The notes under the pieces were generated by a model. The model was not told the origin of the DNA. It ran no database searches and saw only the letters and a list, made by a program, of their open reading frames with translations. From NCBI GenBank assembly GCA_019634795.1, contig JAHCAR010000014.1, positions 43,586 to 107,585 on the forward strand: DNA of 64,000 nucleotides. The letters run 5' to 3'. Both the position numbers and the translations under genes were made by a program. Source of the DNA: Dokdonella sp. (GTDB lineage: Bacteria; Pseudomonadota; Gammaproteobacteria; Xanthomonadales; Rhodanobacteraceae). Below, piece after piece: positions 16,607 to 25,521 of the stretch. Position 1 is the stretch's first letter; every line of letters starts with the position of its first letter.

Positions 16607-19600
16607 CTAGTCCGCCAGGGTCAGCAGCGAGGCATTGCCGCCAGCCGCGGTGGTGTTGATGGTGACCGTGCGTTCGGTGGCGAAGCGCAGCAGGTAATGC
16701 GGACCACCGGCCTTGGGCCCGGTGCCGGAGAGGTTTTCGCCGCCGAACGGCTGCACGCCGACGACCGCGCCGATCTGGTTGCGGTTGACGTAGCAGTTGC
16801 CGACCTTTGCCCGCTTGACGATGTGGTCGATGGTGTCGTCGATGCGGCTGTGGATGCCGAGGGTGAGGCCATAGCCGGTGGCGTTGATCGCGTCGATGAC
16901 CTGGTCGAGCTGGTCGGCCTTCCAACGCAGCACGTGCAGGACCGGCCCGAAGATTTCCTTGTGCAGGATGTCGAGGCGCGGGATTTCGTAGGCGCGCGGC
17001 GCGAAGAAGGTGCCGTGCGCGGTGGCGTCGGTCGCGGCGACCTTGCCGATCAGTTTCGCTTCGCGGTCCATGCGCTCGGCGTGCTCGCTCAGTTCCTTGT
17101 GCGAGGCTTCGTCGATGACCGGGCCGACATCGGTCGAGAGCAGACCCGGGTCACCCATGACCAGTTCGGCCATGGCCCCGGTCAGCATCGTGATGGCCTT
17201 GTCGGCGATGTCTTCCTGCACGAACAGCACACGCGCGGCCGAGCAGCGCTGCCCGGCCGAATCGAAGGCCGAGGCGCAAACGTCCTTGACCAGCTGCTCG
17301 GGCAGGGCCGAGGAATCGGCGATCAGCGCGTTCTGGCCGCCGGTCTCGGCGATCAGTGCGGCGATCGAGGAATCACGCGCGGCCAGGGTGCGGTTGATCG
17401 TCCAGGCGGTTTCGGTCGAGCCGGTGAAGCAGACGCCGGCCACATCGGGCCGGGTCAGCAAGGAGTTGCCGAGCACCGAACCCTTGCACGGCACGAACTG
17501 CAGCACATCGGTCGGCACGCCGGCCTCGTGCAGCAACTTGACCGCGGCGTAGCCGACCAGGGTCGTCTGGTCGGCTGGCTTCGAGATCACGCTGTTGCCG
17601 GCGGCCAGGGCGGCGGCGACCTGGCCCATGAAGATGGCCAGCGGGAAATTCCACGGGCTGATGCAGACGAACACGCCGCGGCCGTGCAGGAACAGCTCGT
17701 TCGACTCGCCGGTCGGGCCCGGCAGGACCTCGGGCTGGGTGAACAGCTTGCGCGCCATGGCGCCGTAATAGCGGCAGAAATCGGCCGCCTCGCGGACCTC
17801 GGCGATCGCCGCCGACATGGTCTTGCCGGCTTCGCGCACGCACAGGGCGATGAATTCGGCGCGCCGGGCCTCGAGCAGGTCGGCGGTGTGTTCGAGGATC
17901 TTCGCCCGGCTGGCGGCCGGCAGCGCATCCCAGGCTGGCTGCGCGGCGACCGCATTGGCCAGCGCCTTGTCGAGGGTCGGCACGTCGGCGCCGCGGCTCT
18001 GGCCGATCACGCGGCGGCGGTCGGCCGGGTCGGTGACATCGCGAAACTCGCCGGCATTCTTCACGCCCGGCACCAGCGGTTCGGCCGTCCACGGCTTGCG
18101 TGCGGCATTGACGCTGGCGGCCAGCGCGTTCAGTTCGTTGTCGTTGGAGAGATTGACGCCCATGGAATTCTTCCGTTGCTCGCCGAACAGTGCGATCGGC
18201 TGGGGGATGCGCGGGTGCGGCTTGGAGTCGAGCTGGCGGACCAGCTCGCAGGGATCGGCGACGAGGTCGCGGATCGGCACGTCCTCGTCGACCACGCGAT
18301 TGACGAAACTCGTGTTGGCGCCGTTTTCGAGCAGGCGGCGCACGAGATAGGGCAGCAGGTCCTCGTGGCTGCCGACCGGGGCATAGACGCGGCACGGCAC
18401 GTTGAGGTTGTCCTTGCCGATCACCTCTTCATAGAGATCGGCGCCCATGCCATGCAGGCGCTGGTGTTCGTAGGGGCGGCCGCGTGCGTAGTGGTGGATC
18501 GCGGCGATCGTATGCGCGTTGTGGGTGGCGAACTGCGGGTAGATCAACTCGGCGCCAGCCTCGAACATCTGCTTCGCGCAGGCCAGGTAGGAGACGTCGG
18601 TATTCGGCTTGCGCGTGAACACCGGGTAGCCGGACAGGCCGAGCTCCTGGGCGCGCTTGATCTCGGAATCCCAGTAGGCGCCCTTGACCAGGCGCACGCA
18701 CCAGCGCCGACCGGCCTTGCGCGCGGTCTCGGCCAGCCAGTCGATCACGAACGGCGCGCGCTTCTGGTAGGCCTGCACGGCCAGGCCGAAGCCGTTCCAG
18801 CCGTCCAGCGACGGGTCGGCGAAGACCTCGCCGAGCACGTCGAGCGAGAGTTCGAGTCGGTCCGCTTCCTCGGCATCGACGGTCATGCCGATGCCCTGGG
18901 CCTTGGCCATCTGCGCGAGCTCGAGCACGCGCGGGGTCAGCTCGGCATGCACGCGGGCACGATTGGCCACGTCGTAGCGAGGATGGATCGCCGACAGCTT
19001 GACCGAGATCGACGGCGCGTCGAGGACGTCCTTCCACGGCCCGCGCTTGCCGAGCGCAAGAATCGCGTCGCGGTAGGCCTGCATGTAGCGCTCGGCGTCG
19101 TGCGCGGTCAGGGCGGCTTCGCCGAGCATGTCGTAGGAGTAGCGGTAGGCCGCGTTCTCCTTCTGCGCCGAGCGGTCCTGCGCCTCCTTGATCGTGCGCC
19201 CCATGACGAACTGGTAACCCATGATGCGCATGGCCTGGCGCACGGCCAGGCGGATCACCGGCTCGCCGGCGCGTCCGACCAGCCGGCGCAGCGCGCCGAC
19301 GAAATTGCTGCGCGTTTCCTCGGCCAGCTGGACCAGGCTGCCGGTCAGCATCAGGCCCCAGGTCGAGGCATTGACGAACAGCGATTCGCTGGCGCCGACG
19401 TGCTTCTTCCAGTTGGCCTCGCCGAGCTTGTCGCGGATCAGCTTGTCGGCGGTTTCCGAGTCGGGCACACGCAGCAGGGCCTCGGCCACGCACATCAGCA
19501 GCACGCCTTCCTCGCTCGAAAGGTCGTATTCGCGCATGAACGACTCGACCGCCGACTGGTTGTCGGCCTTCGCGCGAACGCGCGCGACCAGCTCCGAGGC

Positions 19601-19756
19601 GCGGGCCAGCACCGCTTCGCGTTCCGCCGGCGTCATGCTGGCCTGGTTGAGCAGTTCGTTGACCGCCTCGGTTTCGTCGCGCGACCATGCTGCAGTGATG
19701 CGGGCACGGGCCGCATCGGCCGTTGCGGGAAGTTCGGGGGAAAGGATTTCGCTCAC
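16607..19756 (-). CDS. putA: Bifunctional proline dehydrogenase / L-glutamate gamma-semialdehyde dehydrogenase PutA
   Basis: The 1049-residue enzyme oxidises proline to glutamate with FAD and NAD+. The proline dehydrogenase barrel spans roughly residues 120-440 (RLVKGAYWDSEIKRAQ, FTRKPNTDVSY, RLHGMGADLYEE, RVYAPVGSHEDLL). The aldehyde dehydrogenase domain spans about 530-1030 (SPWNFPLAIFMGQ, FTGSTETAW, AETGGQNALI and catalytic Cys838 in GQRCSA). The length and N-terminus fit the short 'type A' PutA without the ribbon-helix-helix DNA-binding domain. The start is uncertain: GTG 19756 gives the family length, but the frame stays open to 20035 with low-complexity residues and no strong ribosome binding site is seen. 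It is divergent from coxB. Confidence 0.93.
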   Translation of the reverse strand: MSEILSPELPATADAARARITAAWSRDETEAVNELLNQASMTPAEREAVLARASELVARVRAKADNQSAVESFMREYDLSSEEGVLLMCVAEALLRVPDSETADKLIRDKLGEANWKKHVGASESLFVNASTWGLMLTGSLVQLAEETRSNFVGALRRLVGRAGEPVIRLAVRQAMRIMGYQFVMGRTIKEAQDRSAQKENAAYRYSYDMLGEAALTAHDAERYMQAYRDAILALGKRGPWKDVLDAPSISVKLSAIHPRYDVANRARVHAELTPRVLELAQMAKAQGIGMTVDAEEADRLELSLDVLGEVFADPSLDGWNGFGLAVQAYQKRAPFVIDWLAETARKAGRRWCVRLVKGAYWDSEIKRAQELGLSGYPVFTRKPNTDVSYLACAKQMFEAGAELIYPQFATHNAHTIAAIHHYARGRPYEHQRLHGMGADLYEEVIGKDNLNVPCRVYAPVGSHEDLLPYLVRRLLENGANTSFVNRVVDEDVPIRDLVADPCELVRQLDSKPHPRIPQPIALFGEQRKNSMGVNLSNDNELNALAASVNAARKPWTAEPLVPGVKNAGEFRDVTDPADRRRVIGQSRGADVPTLDKALANAVAAQPAWDALPAASRAKILEHTADLLEARRAEFIALCVREAGKTMSAAIAEVREAADFCRYYGAMARKLFTQPEVLPGPTGESNELFLHGRGVFVCISPWNFPLAIFMGQVAAALAAGNSVISKPADQTTLVGYAAVKLLHEAGVPTDVLQFVPCKGSVLGNSLLTRPDVAGVCFTGSTETAWTINRTLAARDSSIAALIAETGGQNALIADSSALPEQLVKDVCASAFDSAGQRCSAARVLFVQEDIADKAITMLTGAMAELVMGDPGLLSTDVGPVIDEASHKELSEHAERMDREAKLIGKVAATDATAHGTFFAPRAYEIPRLDILHKEIFGPVLHVLRWKADQLDQVIDAINATGYGLTLGIHSRIDDTIDHIVKRAKVGNCYVNRNQIGAVVGVQPFGGENLSGTGPKAGGPHYLLRFATERTVTINTTAAGGNASLLTLAD

Positions 19757-20257
19757 GATGAGTGGGCTCTCGGGTGGTGGCGCAGAGGCGACGGCAAGCG
19801 TCGCTGCGGGTTGCGCGGGCCGCGAGGATGTCGGTTCGATGTCATCGTCGCGGCCTGGCTGGCTGATCGGGTTCTGGACCGTCTGGTGGTGCGGTGCATC
19901 GTTGCTGGTCTTCCGGCGGCCCCTTGGCAGGGAGTCCGGACACCCCGGGGCGTGCGCCGGACCGTTCCGGCCCGGCCCCCGCGGTCCGCTAGTGTAAAGA
20001 GCGCAGCGGCGGCGGCCAAGCACCCGCACTTGCACGGATGCGACCTATTGACGCGTGCCAAAACCAACCGGGCCGGGCTTTTTCCTTGCCGCTGCCGCGC
20101 GCACTCCACTATCATTCCGAGGTTCCCTGCATATCGTTTTCTTGGACGATGCGCGTCCGGCCCGGTTCGTGGCCGGATAACGGGCCTGGATTTCCATATC
20201 GGCCGCCATGGCGGCCGGCGTTCGGTTCAAGTGACTTTTGTATTCAAGGTGATGGCA
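19757..20257. promoter_or_regulatory. Divergent putA / coxB intergenic region
   Basis: This 501 bp gap must hold promoters in both directions. For coxB, a sigma70-like pair TTGCCG (20086-20091), 18 bp, TATCAT (20110-20115) lies about 145 bp upstream of the start. The 5' leader then contains a perfect 18-bp palindrome CGGCCGCCATGGCGGCCG (20200-20217), which could be an operator or a stem. No putA promoter could be picked out. Low-complexity open frames on both strands were judged non-coding. Confidence 0.5.
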
Positions 20258-21166
20258 ATGATGTCAGTTGGGATCTCGCGAATGCGCCGTGCGCTGGCTG
20301 CGCCGGCTCTGATCATCCTCGGCATGCTCGCGAGTTCCGCGGCCAGCGCCAATCCGCAGCCGTGGCAGCTGAACATGGCCAGGGGCGTCAGCAAGACCTC
20401 GCAGGAGGTCCATGACATCCACATGATCATGCTCTGGATCTGCGTCGCCATCGGCGTCGTCGTCTTCGGCGTGATGTTCGTGGCCATGTTCCGCTTCCGC
20501 AAGTCGAGGGGCGCGGTGCCGGCCACCTGGAGCCATAGCACCAAGCTAGAGGCGATCTGGACGATCATCCCGATCCTTATCCTGATCGCGTGCGCCTGGC
20601 CGGCAACGGCTCTGTTGCTGCGCATGTCCGACACTTCCGATTCGGAGATGACGGTGAAGATCACCGGCTACCAGTGGAAGTGGCGCTATGAATATATCGA
20701 CTACTTCGGCAAGCAGCCCGGCATCAACTTCATTTCCAGCCTCGAGGCGACCTCCAACCGCACGCGCCAGCTCGGTTCGGGCATGAATCCGGCGGACATC
20801 AAGGTCGACGGCTATCCGACCTACCTGCTCGACGTCGACAACCCGCTGGTCCTGCCGGTCGGGGTCAAGGTGCGCTTCATCGTGACCGCCGACGACGTGA
20901 TCCATTCCTGGTGGGTTCCGGTGCTCGGCTGGAAGCAGGATGCAATCCCGGGGATCATCAATTCCGCCTGGACCAGCATCGACGAGCCCGGTGTGTATCG
21001 CGGGCAATGCGCCGAGCTGTGCGGTCGCGACCACGGCTTCATGCCGATCGTGGTCAAGGCCCTGCCCAAGGCAGAATTCGAGCAGTGGCTGGCCGAGCGC
21101 GCACCCGCGCAGGCCGCCGAAGCCACCGCAACCACCATCGCACCGACGACGGCCCCGCAGGGCTGA
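20258..21166 (+). CDS. coxB: Cytochrome c oxidase subunit II
   Basis: The 302-residue protein carries the CuA electron-entry site of an aa3-type oxidase. It has a signal peptide (ALIILGMLASSAASA), two membrane helices (about 55-78 and 95-118) and a periplasmic cupredoxin domain. The aromatic patch YQWKWRYEY precedes it. The CuA ligands are in DVIHSWWVP and QCAELCGRDHGFM (Cys-x3-Cys, His, Met). No C-terminal cytochrome c domain is present; the tail is Ala/Thr-rich. Three in-frame ATGs occur at 20252, 20258 and 20261. I chose 20258 because AAGGTGA sits just upstream. It is the first gene of the oxidase block, 30 bp before coxA. Confidence 0.95.
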   Translation: MMSVGISRMRRALAAPALIILGMLASSAASANPQPWQLNMARGVSKTSQEVHDIHMIMLWICVAIGVVVFGVMFVAMFRFRKSRGAVPATWSHSTKLEAIWTIIPILILIACAWPATALLLRMSDTSDSEMTVKITGYQWKWRYEYIDYFGKQPGINFISSLEATSNRTRQLGSGMNPADIKVDGYPTYLLDVDNPLVLPVGVKVRFIVTADDVIHSWWVPVLGWKQDAIPGIINSAWTSIDEPGVYRGQCAELCGRDHGFMPIVVKALPKAEFEQWLAERAPAQAAEATATTIAPTTAPQG

Positions 21167-21196
21167 TTCCGTTCCAGAATTCTTGAGGTAGAGGCC

Positions 21197-22819
21197 ATGG
21201 CCCACGCTGCCGTCCACGACACCCACCACGACGCCCACGATCACAAGCCTCAGGGCTTCCTGCATCGCTGGCTGTTCACGACCAACCACAAGGACATCGG
21301 TACCCTGTACCTGGTGTTCGCGCTGATCATGTTCTTCGTCGGCGGTTCGATGGCGATGATCATCCGCGCCGAACTGTTCCAGCCGGGCCTGCAACTGGTC
21401 CAGCCCGAGTTCTTCAACGAGATGACCACGATCCACGCCCTGGTCATGATCTTCGGCGCGGTCATGCCGGCCTTCGTCGGCCTCGGCAACTGGATGATCC
21501 CGCTGCAGATCGGCGCGCCGGACATGGCCCTGCCGCGCATGAACAACTGGTCGTTCTGGATCCTGCCGTTCGCCTTCACCCTGCTGCTGTCGACCCTGTT
21601 CATGCCGGGCGCCGGCCCGCAGGGCGGCTGGACCCTGTACCCGCCGCTGTCCCTGCAGGGCGGCAACAGCGTGGCCTTCGTCATCTTCGCCATCCACATG
21701 ATGGGCATCAGCTCGATCATGGGTGCGATCAACATCATCGCCACCATCCTCAACATGCGCGCGCCGGGCATGGACCTGTTGAAGATGCCGATCTTCGCCT
21801 GGTCGTGGCTGATCACGGCATTCCTGCTGATCGCGGTAATGCCGGTGCTGGCCGGCGCGGTGACCATGCTGCTGACCGACAAGTTCTTCGGCACGAGCTT
21901 CTTCAATGCCGCCGGCGGCGGCGACCCGGTCATGTTCCAGCACATCTTCTGGTTCTTCGGGCATCCCGAGGTCTACATCATGATCCTGCCGGCCTTCGGC
22001 ATCGTCAGCGAGATCATCCCGACCTTCGCCCGCAAGCCGCTGTTCGGCTACCAGGCCATGATCTACGCGGTCGCCTCGATCGCCTTCCTGTCGTTCATCG
22101 TCTGGGCCCACCACATGTTCACGGTCGGCATGCCGCTCGGCGGCGAGCTGTACTTCATGTACGCGACGATGCTGATCGCGATCCCGACCGGTGTGAAGGT
22201 GTTCAACTGGGTGACCACGATGTGGGAAGGCTCGATGACCTTCGAGACGCCGATGCTGTTCGCGGTCGCCTTCGTCATCCTGTTCACGATCGGCGGATTC
22301 TCCGGGCTGATGCTGGCGATCGTGCCGGCCGACTTCCAGTACCAGGACACCTATTTCGTCGTCGCCCACTTCCACTACGTGCTGGTGACCGGTGCGATCT
22401 TCGCGATCATGGCTTCGGTTTACTACTGGTTGCCGAAGTGGTGCGGCAACATGTACAGCGAGCGCTGGGGCAAGATCCACTTCTGGATGAGCGTGATCTC
22501 GGTCAACGTGCTGTTCTTCCCGCAGCACTTCCTCGGCCTTGCCGGCATGCCGCGCCGAATCCCCGACTACAACGTCGCCTTCGCCGACTTCAACATGATC
22601 AGCTCGATCGGCGGCTTCTGGTTCGGTGCGAGCCAGCTGCTGTTCGTCGGCGTCATCGTGCATGCCGTGTACTTCTCGAAGAACCGCGCGACCACGCGGG
22701 TCTGGGAAGGTGCGCGCGGCCTCGAATGGACCGTGCCGTCCCCGGCGCCTCACCACACCTTCAGCGAGCCGCCGGTGATCGATGACTCGATGCTCGCCCA
22801 CGGTGACGTGACGCACTGA
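21197..22819 (+). CDS. coxA: Cytochrome c oxidase subunit I (heme a / a3-CuB)
   Basis: The 540-residue, twelve-helix catalytic subunit reduces O2 and pumps protons. The His-rich N-terminus (HDTHHDAHDH) precedes TM1. Visible markers are the low-spin heme His (EMTTIHALVM), the D-pathway PDMALPRMNNWSFW region, the K/D-pathway motif FFGHPEVYIMILP with Glu258 (an A1-type oxidase), CuB ligands WAHHMFTVG, TGVKVFNW (K-pathway Lys) and DTYFVVAHFHYVL (heme a/a3 His). GAGGTAGAGG lies before the ATG. It is followed 1 bp later by ctaG, so the oxidase operon is tightly packed. Confidence 0.97.
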   Translation: MAHAAVHDTHHDAHDHKPQGFLHRWLFTTNHKDIGTLYLVFALIMFFVGGSMAMIIRAELFQPGLQLVQPEFFNEMTTIHALVMIFGAVMPAFVGLGNWMIPLQIGAPDMALPRMNNWSFWILPFAFTLLLSTLFMPGAGPQGGWTLYPPLSLQGGNSVAFVIFAIHMMGISSIMGAINIIATILNMRAPGMDLLKMPIFAWSWLITAFLLIAVMPVLAGAVTMLLTDKFFGTSFFNAAGGGDPVMFQHIFWFFGHPEVYIMILPAFGIVSEIIPTFARKPLFGYQAMIYAVASIAFLSFIVWAHHMFTVGMPLGGELYFMYATMLIAIPTGVKVFNWVTTMWEGSMTFETPMLFAVAFVILFTIGGFSGLMLAIVPADFQYQDTYFVVAHFHYVLVTGAIFAIMASVYYWLPKWCGNMYSERWGKIHFWMSVISVNVLFFPQHFLGLAGMPRRIPDYNVAFADFNMISSIGGFWFGASQLLFVGVIVHAVYFSKNRATTRVWEGARGLEWTVPSPAPHHTFSEPPVIDDSMLAHGDVTH

Positions 22820-22820
22820 G

Positions 22821-23447
22821 ATGAAACCAGAGCAGGACCAGCACGAATCCACTCCACGCGCGGCGCGCGTGAAGCACGATGCGCGCGGGATCGCGAAGAC
22901 GGCGCTGTTCGTCGTCGGCGCGTCGTTCCTGTTCGGCTTTGCGATGGTGCCGATCTACCGGATCGCCTGCGAGCATGTGCTCGGCATCAAGCTGTCGGGC
23001 GAGGCCGCGGATGCGGCCACGGTGGCGATGATGAAGGTCGACGAATCGCGCACGATCGCGGTCGAGTTCGTGGCCAGCGTCAACAGCAAGCTGCCCTGGG
23101 CCTTCAGCGCCGAGAAGGCCCGCATCGAAGTGCATCCCGGTGCGTTGACCGAGGTCTGGTTCGATGCGACCAACGAGTCCGGCGCGGCGATCGTCGGCAA
23201 TGCCGTGCCCAGCGTGGCGCCGAGCGAGGCCTCGCCGTATTTCAACAAGACCGAATGCTTCTGCTTCACCGAACAGACGCTGGAAGCCGGCGAATCGCGG
23301 CGCATGCCGGTCCGCTTCGTCGTCGATCCGCAACTGCCCGCCGGCGTGAAGACGCTGACGTTGTCCTATACCTTCTACGCGAATGAACTGGCCACCGGCC
23401 GACTCGGACTCGTGTCCGGGCCAGCCCACGGCATCGCGAAGAACTGA
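22821..23447 (+). CDS. ctaG: Cytochrome c oxidase assembly protein CtaG/Cox11
   Basis: This 208-residue protein delivers copper to the CuB site of subunit I. It has a short cytoplasmic N-terminus, one membrane helix (about 27-47, FVVGASFLFGFAMVPIYRIAC) and a periplasmic immunoglobulin-like domain. The copper-binding pair is present in NKTECFCFTEQTL (Cys146, Cys148). An additional Cys follows the helix, as in the family. The gene sits between coxA (1 bp gap) and coxC (29 bp gap), the standard position. The extra Ala/Asp-rich segment before AVEFVASVNSKLPW is a minor variation. Confidence 0.96.
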   Translation: MKPEQDQHESTPRAARVKHDARGIAKTALFVVGASFLFGFAMVPIYRIACEHVLGIKLSGEAADAATVAMMKVDESRTIAVEFVASVNSKLPWAFSAEKARIEVHPGALTEVWFDATNESGAAIVGNAVPSVAPSEASPYFNKTECFCFTEQTLEAGESRRMPVRFVVDPQLPAGVKTLTLSYTFYANELATGRLGLVSGPAHGIAKN

Positions 23448-23476
23448 TCCATCCTTGAGTCCGGGGTTCCAAGATC

Positions 23477-24349
23477 ATGGCGCATACACAAGGTGCTTAC
23501 TACGTTCCACACGGCAGCCACTGGCCGATCATCGGCTCCATCGGGCTGTTCAGCACGGTCATCGGCGCGGCCAACCTGTTCAACGGTGGCAGTGGCATCA
23601 CGTCGACGCCGCTGATGTTCCTCGGCCTCGCCATCATCATCTTCATGATGTTCGGCTGGTTCGGTACGGTGATCCGCGAGTCGGTGTCCGGCACCTACAA
23701 CAACCAGGTCGACGTGTCCTTCCGCATGGGCATGATGTGGTTCATCTTCTCCGAGGTCATGTTCTTCGCGGCCTTCTTCGGCGCGCTGTTCTACGCACGC
23801 ATGTATTCGGTGCCGTGGATCGGTGGCGAAGGCCACGGTGGGTTGACCAACTACTTCCTCTGGCAGGGCTACACGCCAACCTGGCCGACCAACGGCCCCG
23901 GCAACATCGGTGGCAATTTCGAGACGATCCCGGCCTGGCACCTGCCGCTGGTCAATACCCTGCTGCTGCTCAGTTCGGGCGTCACCATCACCTTCGCCCA
24001 CCACGCCCTGCGTGCGGGATATCGGCGCGCGCTGCTGGTCTGGCTGGCCGCCACGATCGCACTCGGCGCCGCGTTCCTGTATTTCCAGGCCACCGAGTAC
24101 ATGGAGGCCTACACGCATCTGAACCTGACCCTGCACAGCGGCGTCTACGGTTCGACCTTCTTCATGCTGACCGGCTTCCACGGCATGCACGTCACCCTCG
24201 GCGCGATCATGCTGACCGTGATCTGGTTCCGCTGCGCCAAGGGCCACTTCAGCAAGGACAACCACTTCGGATTCGAAGCGGTCGCGTGGTACTGGCATTT
24301 CGTCGACGTGGTCTGGCTCGGGTTGTTCGTGTTTGTTTACGTGCTTTGA
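23477..24349 (+). CDS. coxC: Cytochrome c oxidase subunit III
   Basis: The 290-residue, seven-helix subunit stabilises the oxidase and binds lipids. It starts MAHTQGAYYVPHGSHWP and includes MMWFIFSEVMFFAAFFGALFY, the long loop with NGPGNIGGNFETIPAWHLP, the FQATEYMEAY motif with the conserved Glu near the D-pathway entry, and the C-terminal FHGMHVTLG and WYWHFVDVVWL motifs. It ends the subunit genes. A heptanucleotide repeat tract begins 5 bp after the stop codon. Confidence 0.96.
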   Translation: MAHTQGAYYVPHGSHWPIIGSIGLFSTVIGAANLFNGGSGITSTPLMFLGLAIIIFMMFGWFGTVIRESVSGTYNNQVDVSFRMGMMWFIFSEVMFFAAFFGALFYARMYSVPWIGGEGHGGLTNYFLWQGYTPTWPTNGPGNIGGNFETIPAWHLPLVNTLLLLSSGVTITFAHHALRAGYRRALLVWLAATIALGAAFLYFQATEYMEAYTHLNLTLHSGVYGSTFFMLTGFHGMHVTLGAIMLTVIWFRCAKGHFSKDNHFGFEAVAWYWHFVDVVWLGLFVFVYVL

Positions 24350-24544
24350 GAGCCGGGAATAGGGAATAGGGAATAGGGAATAGGGAATGGGTAGAGCTCA
24401 GTCAGCGGCGAGTGTCGCTTTACCGATTCCCCATTCCTTTATTCCAGGTGTGCGAGCAGGGGCTGGAAAATTGGGAATCGGAAAGGCCAAGAGCCTTGAA
24501 GACTGCGCTCTGACCATTCTCCATTCCCCATTCCCCATTCCCGT
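24350..24544. repeat. Intergenic GGGAATA tract with inverted copies
   Basis: Five 7-bp units (four GGGAATA, one GGGAATG) run from 24355 to 24389. Complementary runs occur at about 24424-24440 (ATTCCCCATTCC) and 24514-24542 (CATTCCCCATTCCCCATTCC), so the segment can fold back on itself. It lies between convergent coxC and the DUF2909 gene. A related sequence (GAGAGCCGGGATTCGGGATTCG) lies at about 28214-28236. This may serve as a bidirectional transcription end (inference), and it looks like an invasive repeat. Confidence 0.7.
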
Positions 24545-24751
24545 CTACTGCAAGCCGTGCGGCTGGATGTAGCCGGTCAGCATGCCGATGATGATCAGCA
24601 CGATCAGCAGGACCGAAAGGCCGATGCGCCGGGTCAGGGCCTTGACCGTGCGGTCGGTACCACCCTTGTCGGTCATCATGTAGAAAAGGCCGGCGCCGAG
24701 ATTCCAGACGATGGCAATCAGGAATACGACGATCAGGATCTTGCTGGTCAT
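24545..24751 (-). CDS. Twin transmembrane protein, DUF2909 family
   Basis: This 68-residue protein has two hydrophobic helices (about residues 4-24 and 43-62) joined by a basic linker (DKGGTDRTVKALTRRIG). That is the pattern of DUF2909 proteins found in cytochrome oxidase clusters of pseudomonads and relatives. Its function is unknown. A role in oxidase assembly or stability is inferred from its conserved position between coxC and surf1. It is encoded opposite to its neighbours: its start is only 20 bp from the surf1 start, so the two share a divergent promoter region. Confidence 0.85.
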   Translation of the reverse strand: MTSKILIVVFLIAIVWNLGAGLFYMMTDKGGTDRTVKALTRRIGLSVLLIVLIIIGMLTGYIQPHGLQ

Positions 24752-24771
24752 GTTCGATTCGTCCGTTGGCG

Positions 24772-25521
24772 ATGGTGGCCAGTATAGTCCCGGCCGCCGT
24801 GGCTAGACGCTGGGTCAGGCCATCGTGGTTCGCGATCCTGCTGACCGTGGCGGGCGTCGCGGCCTTTTCGAGCCTGGGCTTCTGGCAGCTGCGACGCGCG
24901 GCAGACAAGGAATTGCTGCTGGCCGCGTTCGCTGGGGCATCGGCGCAGCATCCCGTGGAGCTTGCCGAGGCGCGACGACACGCCGCAGCCGGTTTGTACC
25001 CGCGTGTGCGCGTTCGCGGTTGGTTCGATCCGGTCCATACCTATGTACTGGACGACCAGGTGCGTGACGGTCGCCAGGGTCGTTTTTCGTTCGCCATTTT
25101 AGTGCCCGAGGATGGTGCCGAGGCACTGCTGGTCAACCGCGGATTTCTGCCGCGCGCCGAATCGGAAAATCCGCCGGCCCTGCCGGATGGCAAGGTCGAA
25201 TTGAATGGCCTGTACGCCCCCGCTCCGGGTTCCGGACTACGTCTCGGCGGCAACGTCCTGCTGCATTCCAGCCGCTGGCCGAAGCTGACGATCTACATCG
25301 ACCCGGCCGAGATCGCGCAGGATGCCGGCCGGACCCTCGATGACCGCGTGTTGCTGCTCGACCCCGATCCATCGTCGGTCTTCGTGCGCGAATGGACGCC
25401 GCAGATCATGCCGCCGGAGCGCCATCGAGGCTATGCGTTCCAGTGGTTCTGTTTCGCCGTCGCCTCGCTCGTGATTTTCGTCGTGCTGCACTGGCGACGC
25501 CAGAAACCCGGATTGAACTGA
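24772..25521 (+). CDS. SURF1 family oxidase assembly protein
   Basis: The 249-residue membrane protein is a SURF1/Shy1 homologue, which helps insert heme a into subunit I. TM1 spans about 20-40. The conserved GFWQLRRAADK follows it, then the periplasmic domain with DDQVRDGRQGRF and LLVNRGFLPRA. The C-terminal PERHRGYAFQWFCFA and TM2 (about 222-243) close the protein. ATG 24772 is preferred to TTG 24766. Its stop codon overlaps the next ATG by one base (TGATG), showing translational coupling with the downstream SCO-like gene. Confidence 0.92.
   Translation: MVASIVPAAVARRWVRPSWFAILLTVAGVAAFSSLGFWQLRRAADKELLLAAFAGASAQHPVELAEARRHAAAGLYPRVRVRGWFDPVHTYVLDDQVRDGRQGRFSFAILVPEDGAEALLVNRGFLPRAESENPPALPDGKVELNGLYAPAPGSGLRLGGNVLLHSSRWPKLTIYIDPAEIAQDAGRTLDDRVLLLDPDPSSVFVREWTPQIMPPERHRGYAFQWFCFAVASLVIFVVLHWRRQKPGLN

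Noticed and set aside
16529-20257. Very long open frame antisense to putA that runs in frame into coxB
   Set aside because: The translation over putA is a shadow of its codon bias (rich in Gly, Asp, Arg, His, with no domain). Only the part from about 20258 is real coxB.
20546-22852. 768-codon antisense frame over coxA and coxB
   Set aside because: The complement of a conserved oxidase gene; the translation has no recognisable fold and is extremely His/Gln/Asp-rich.
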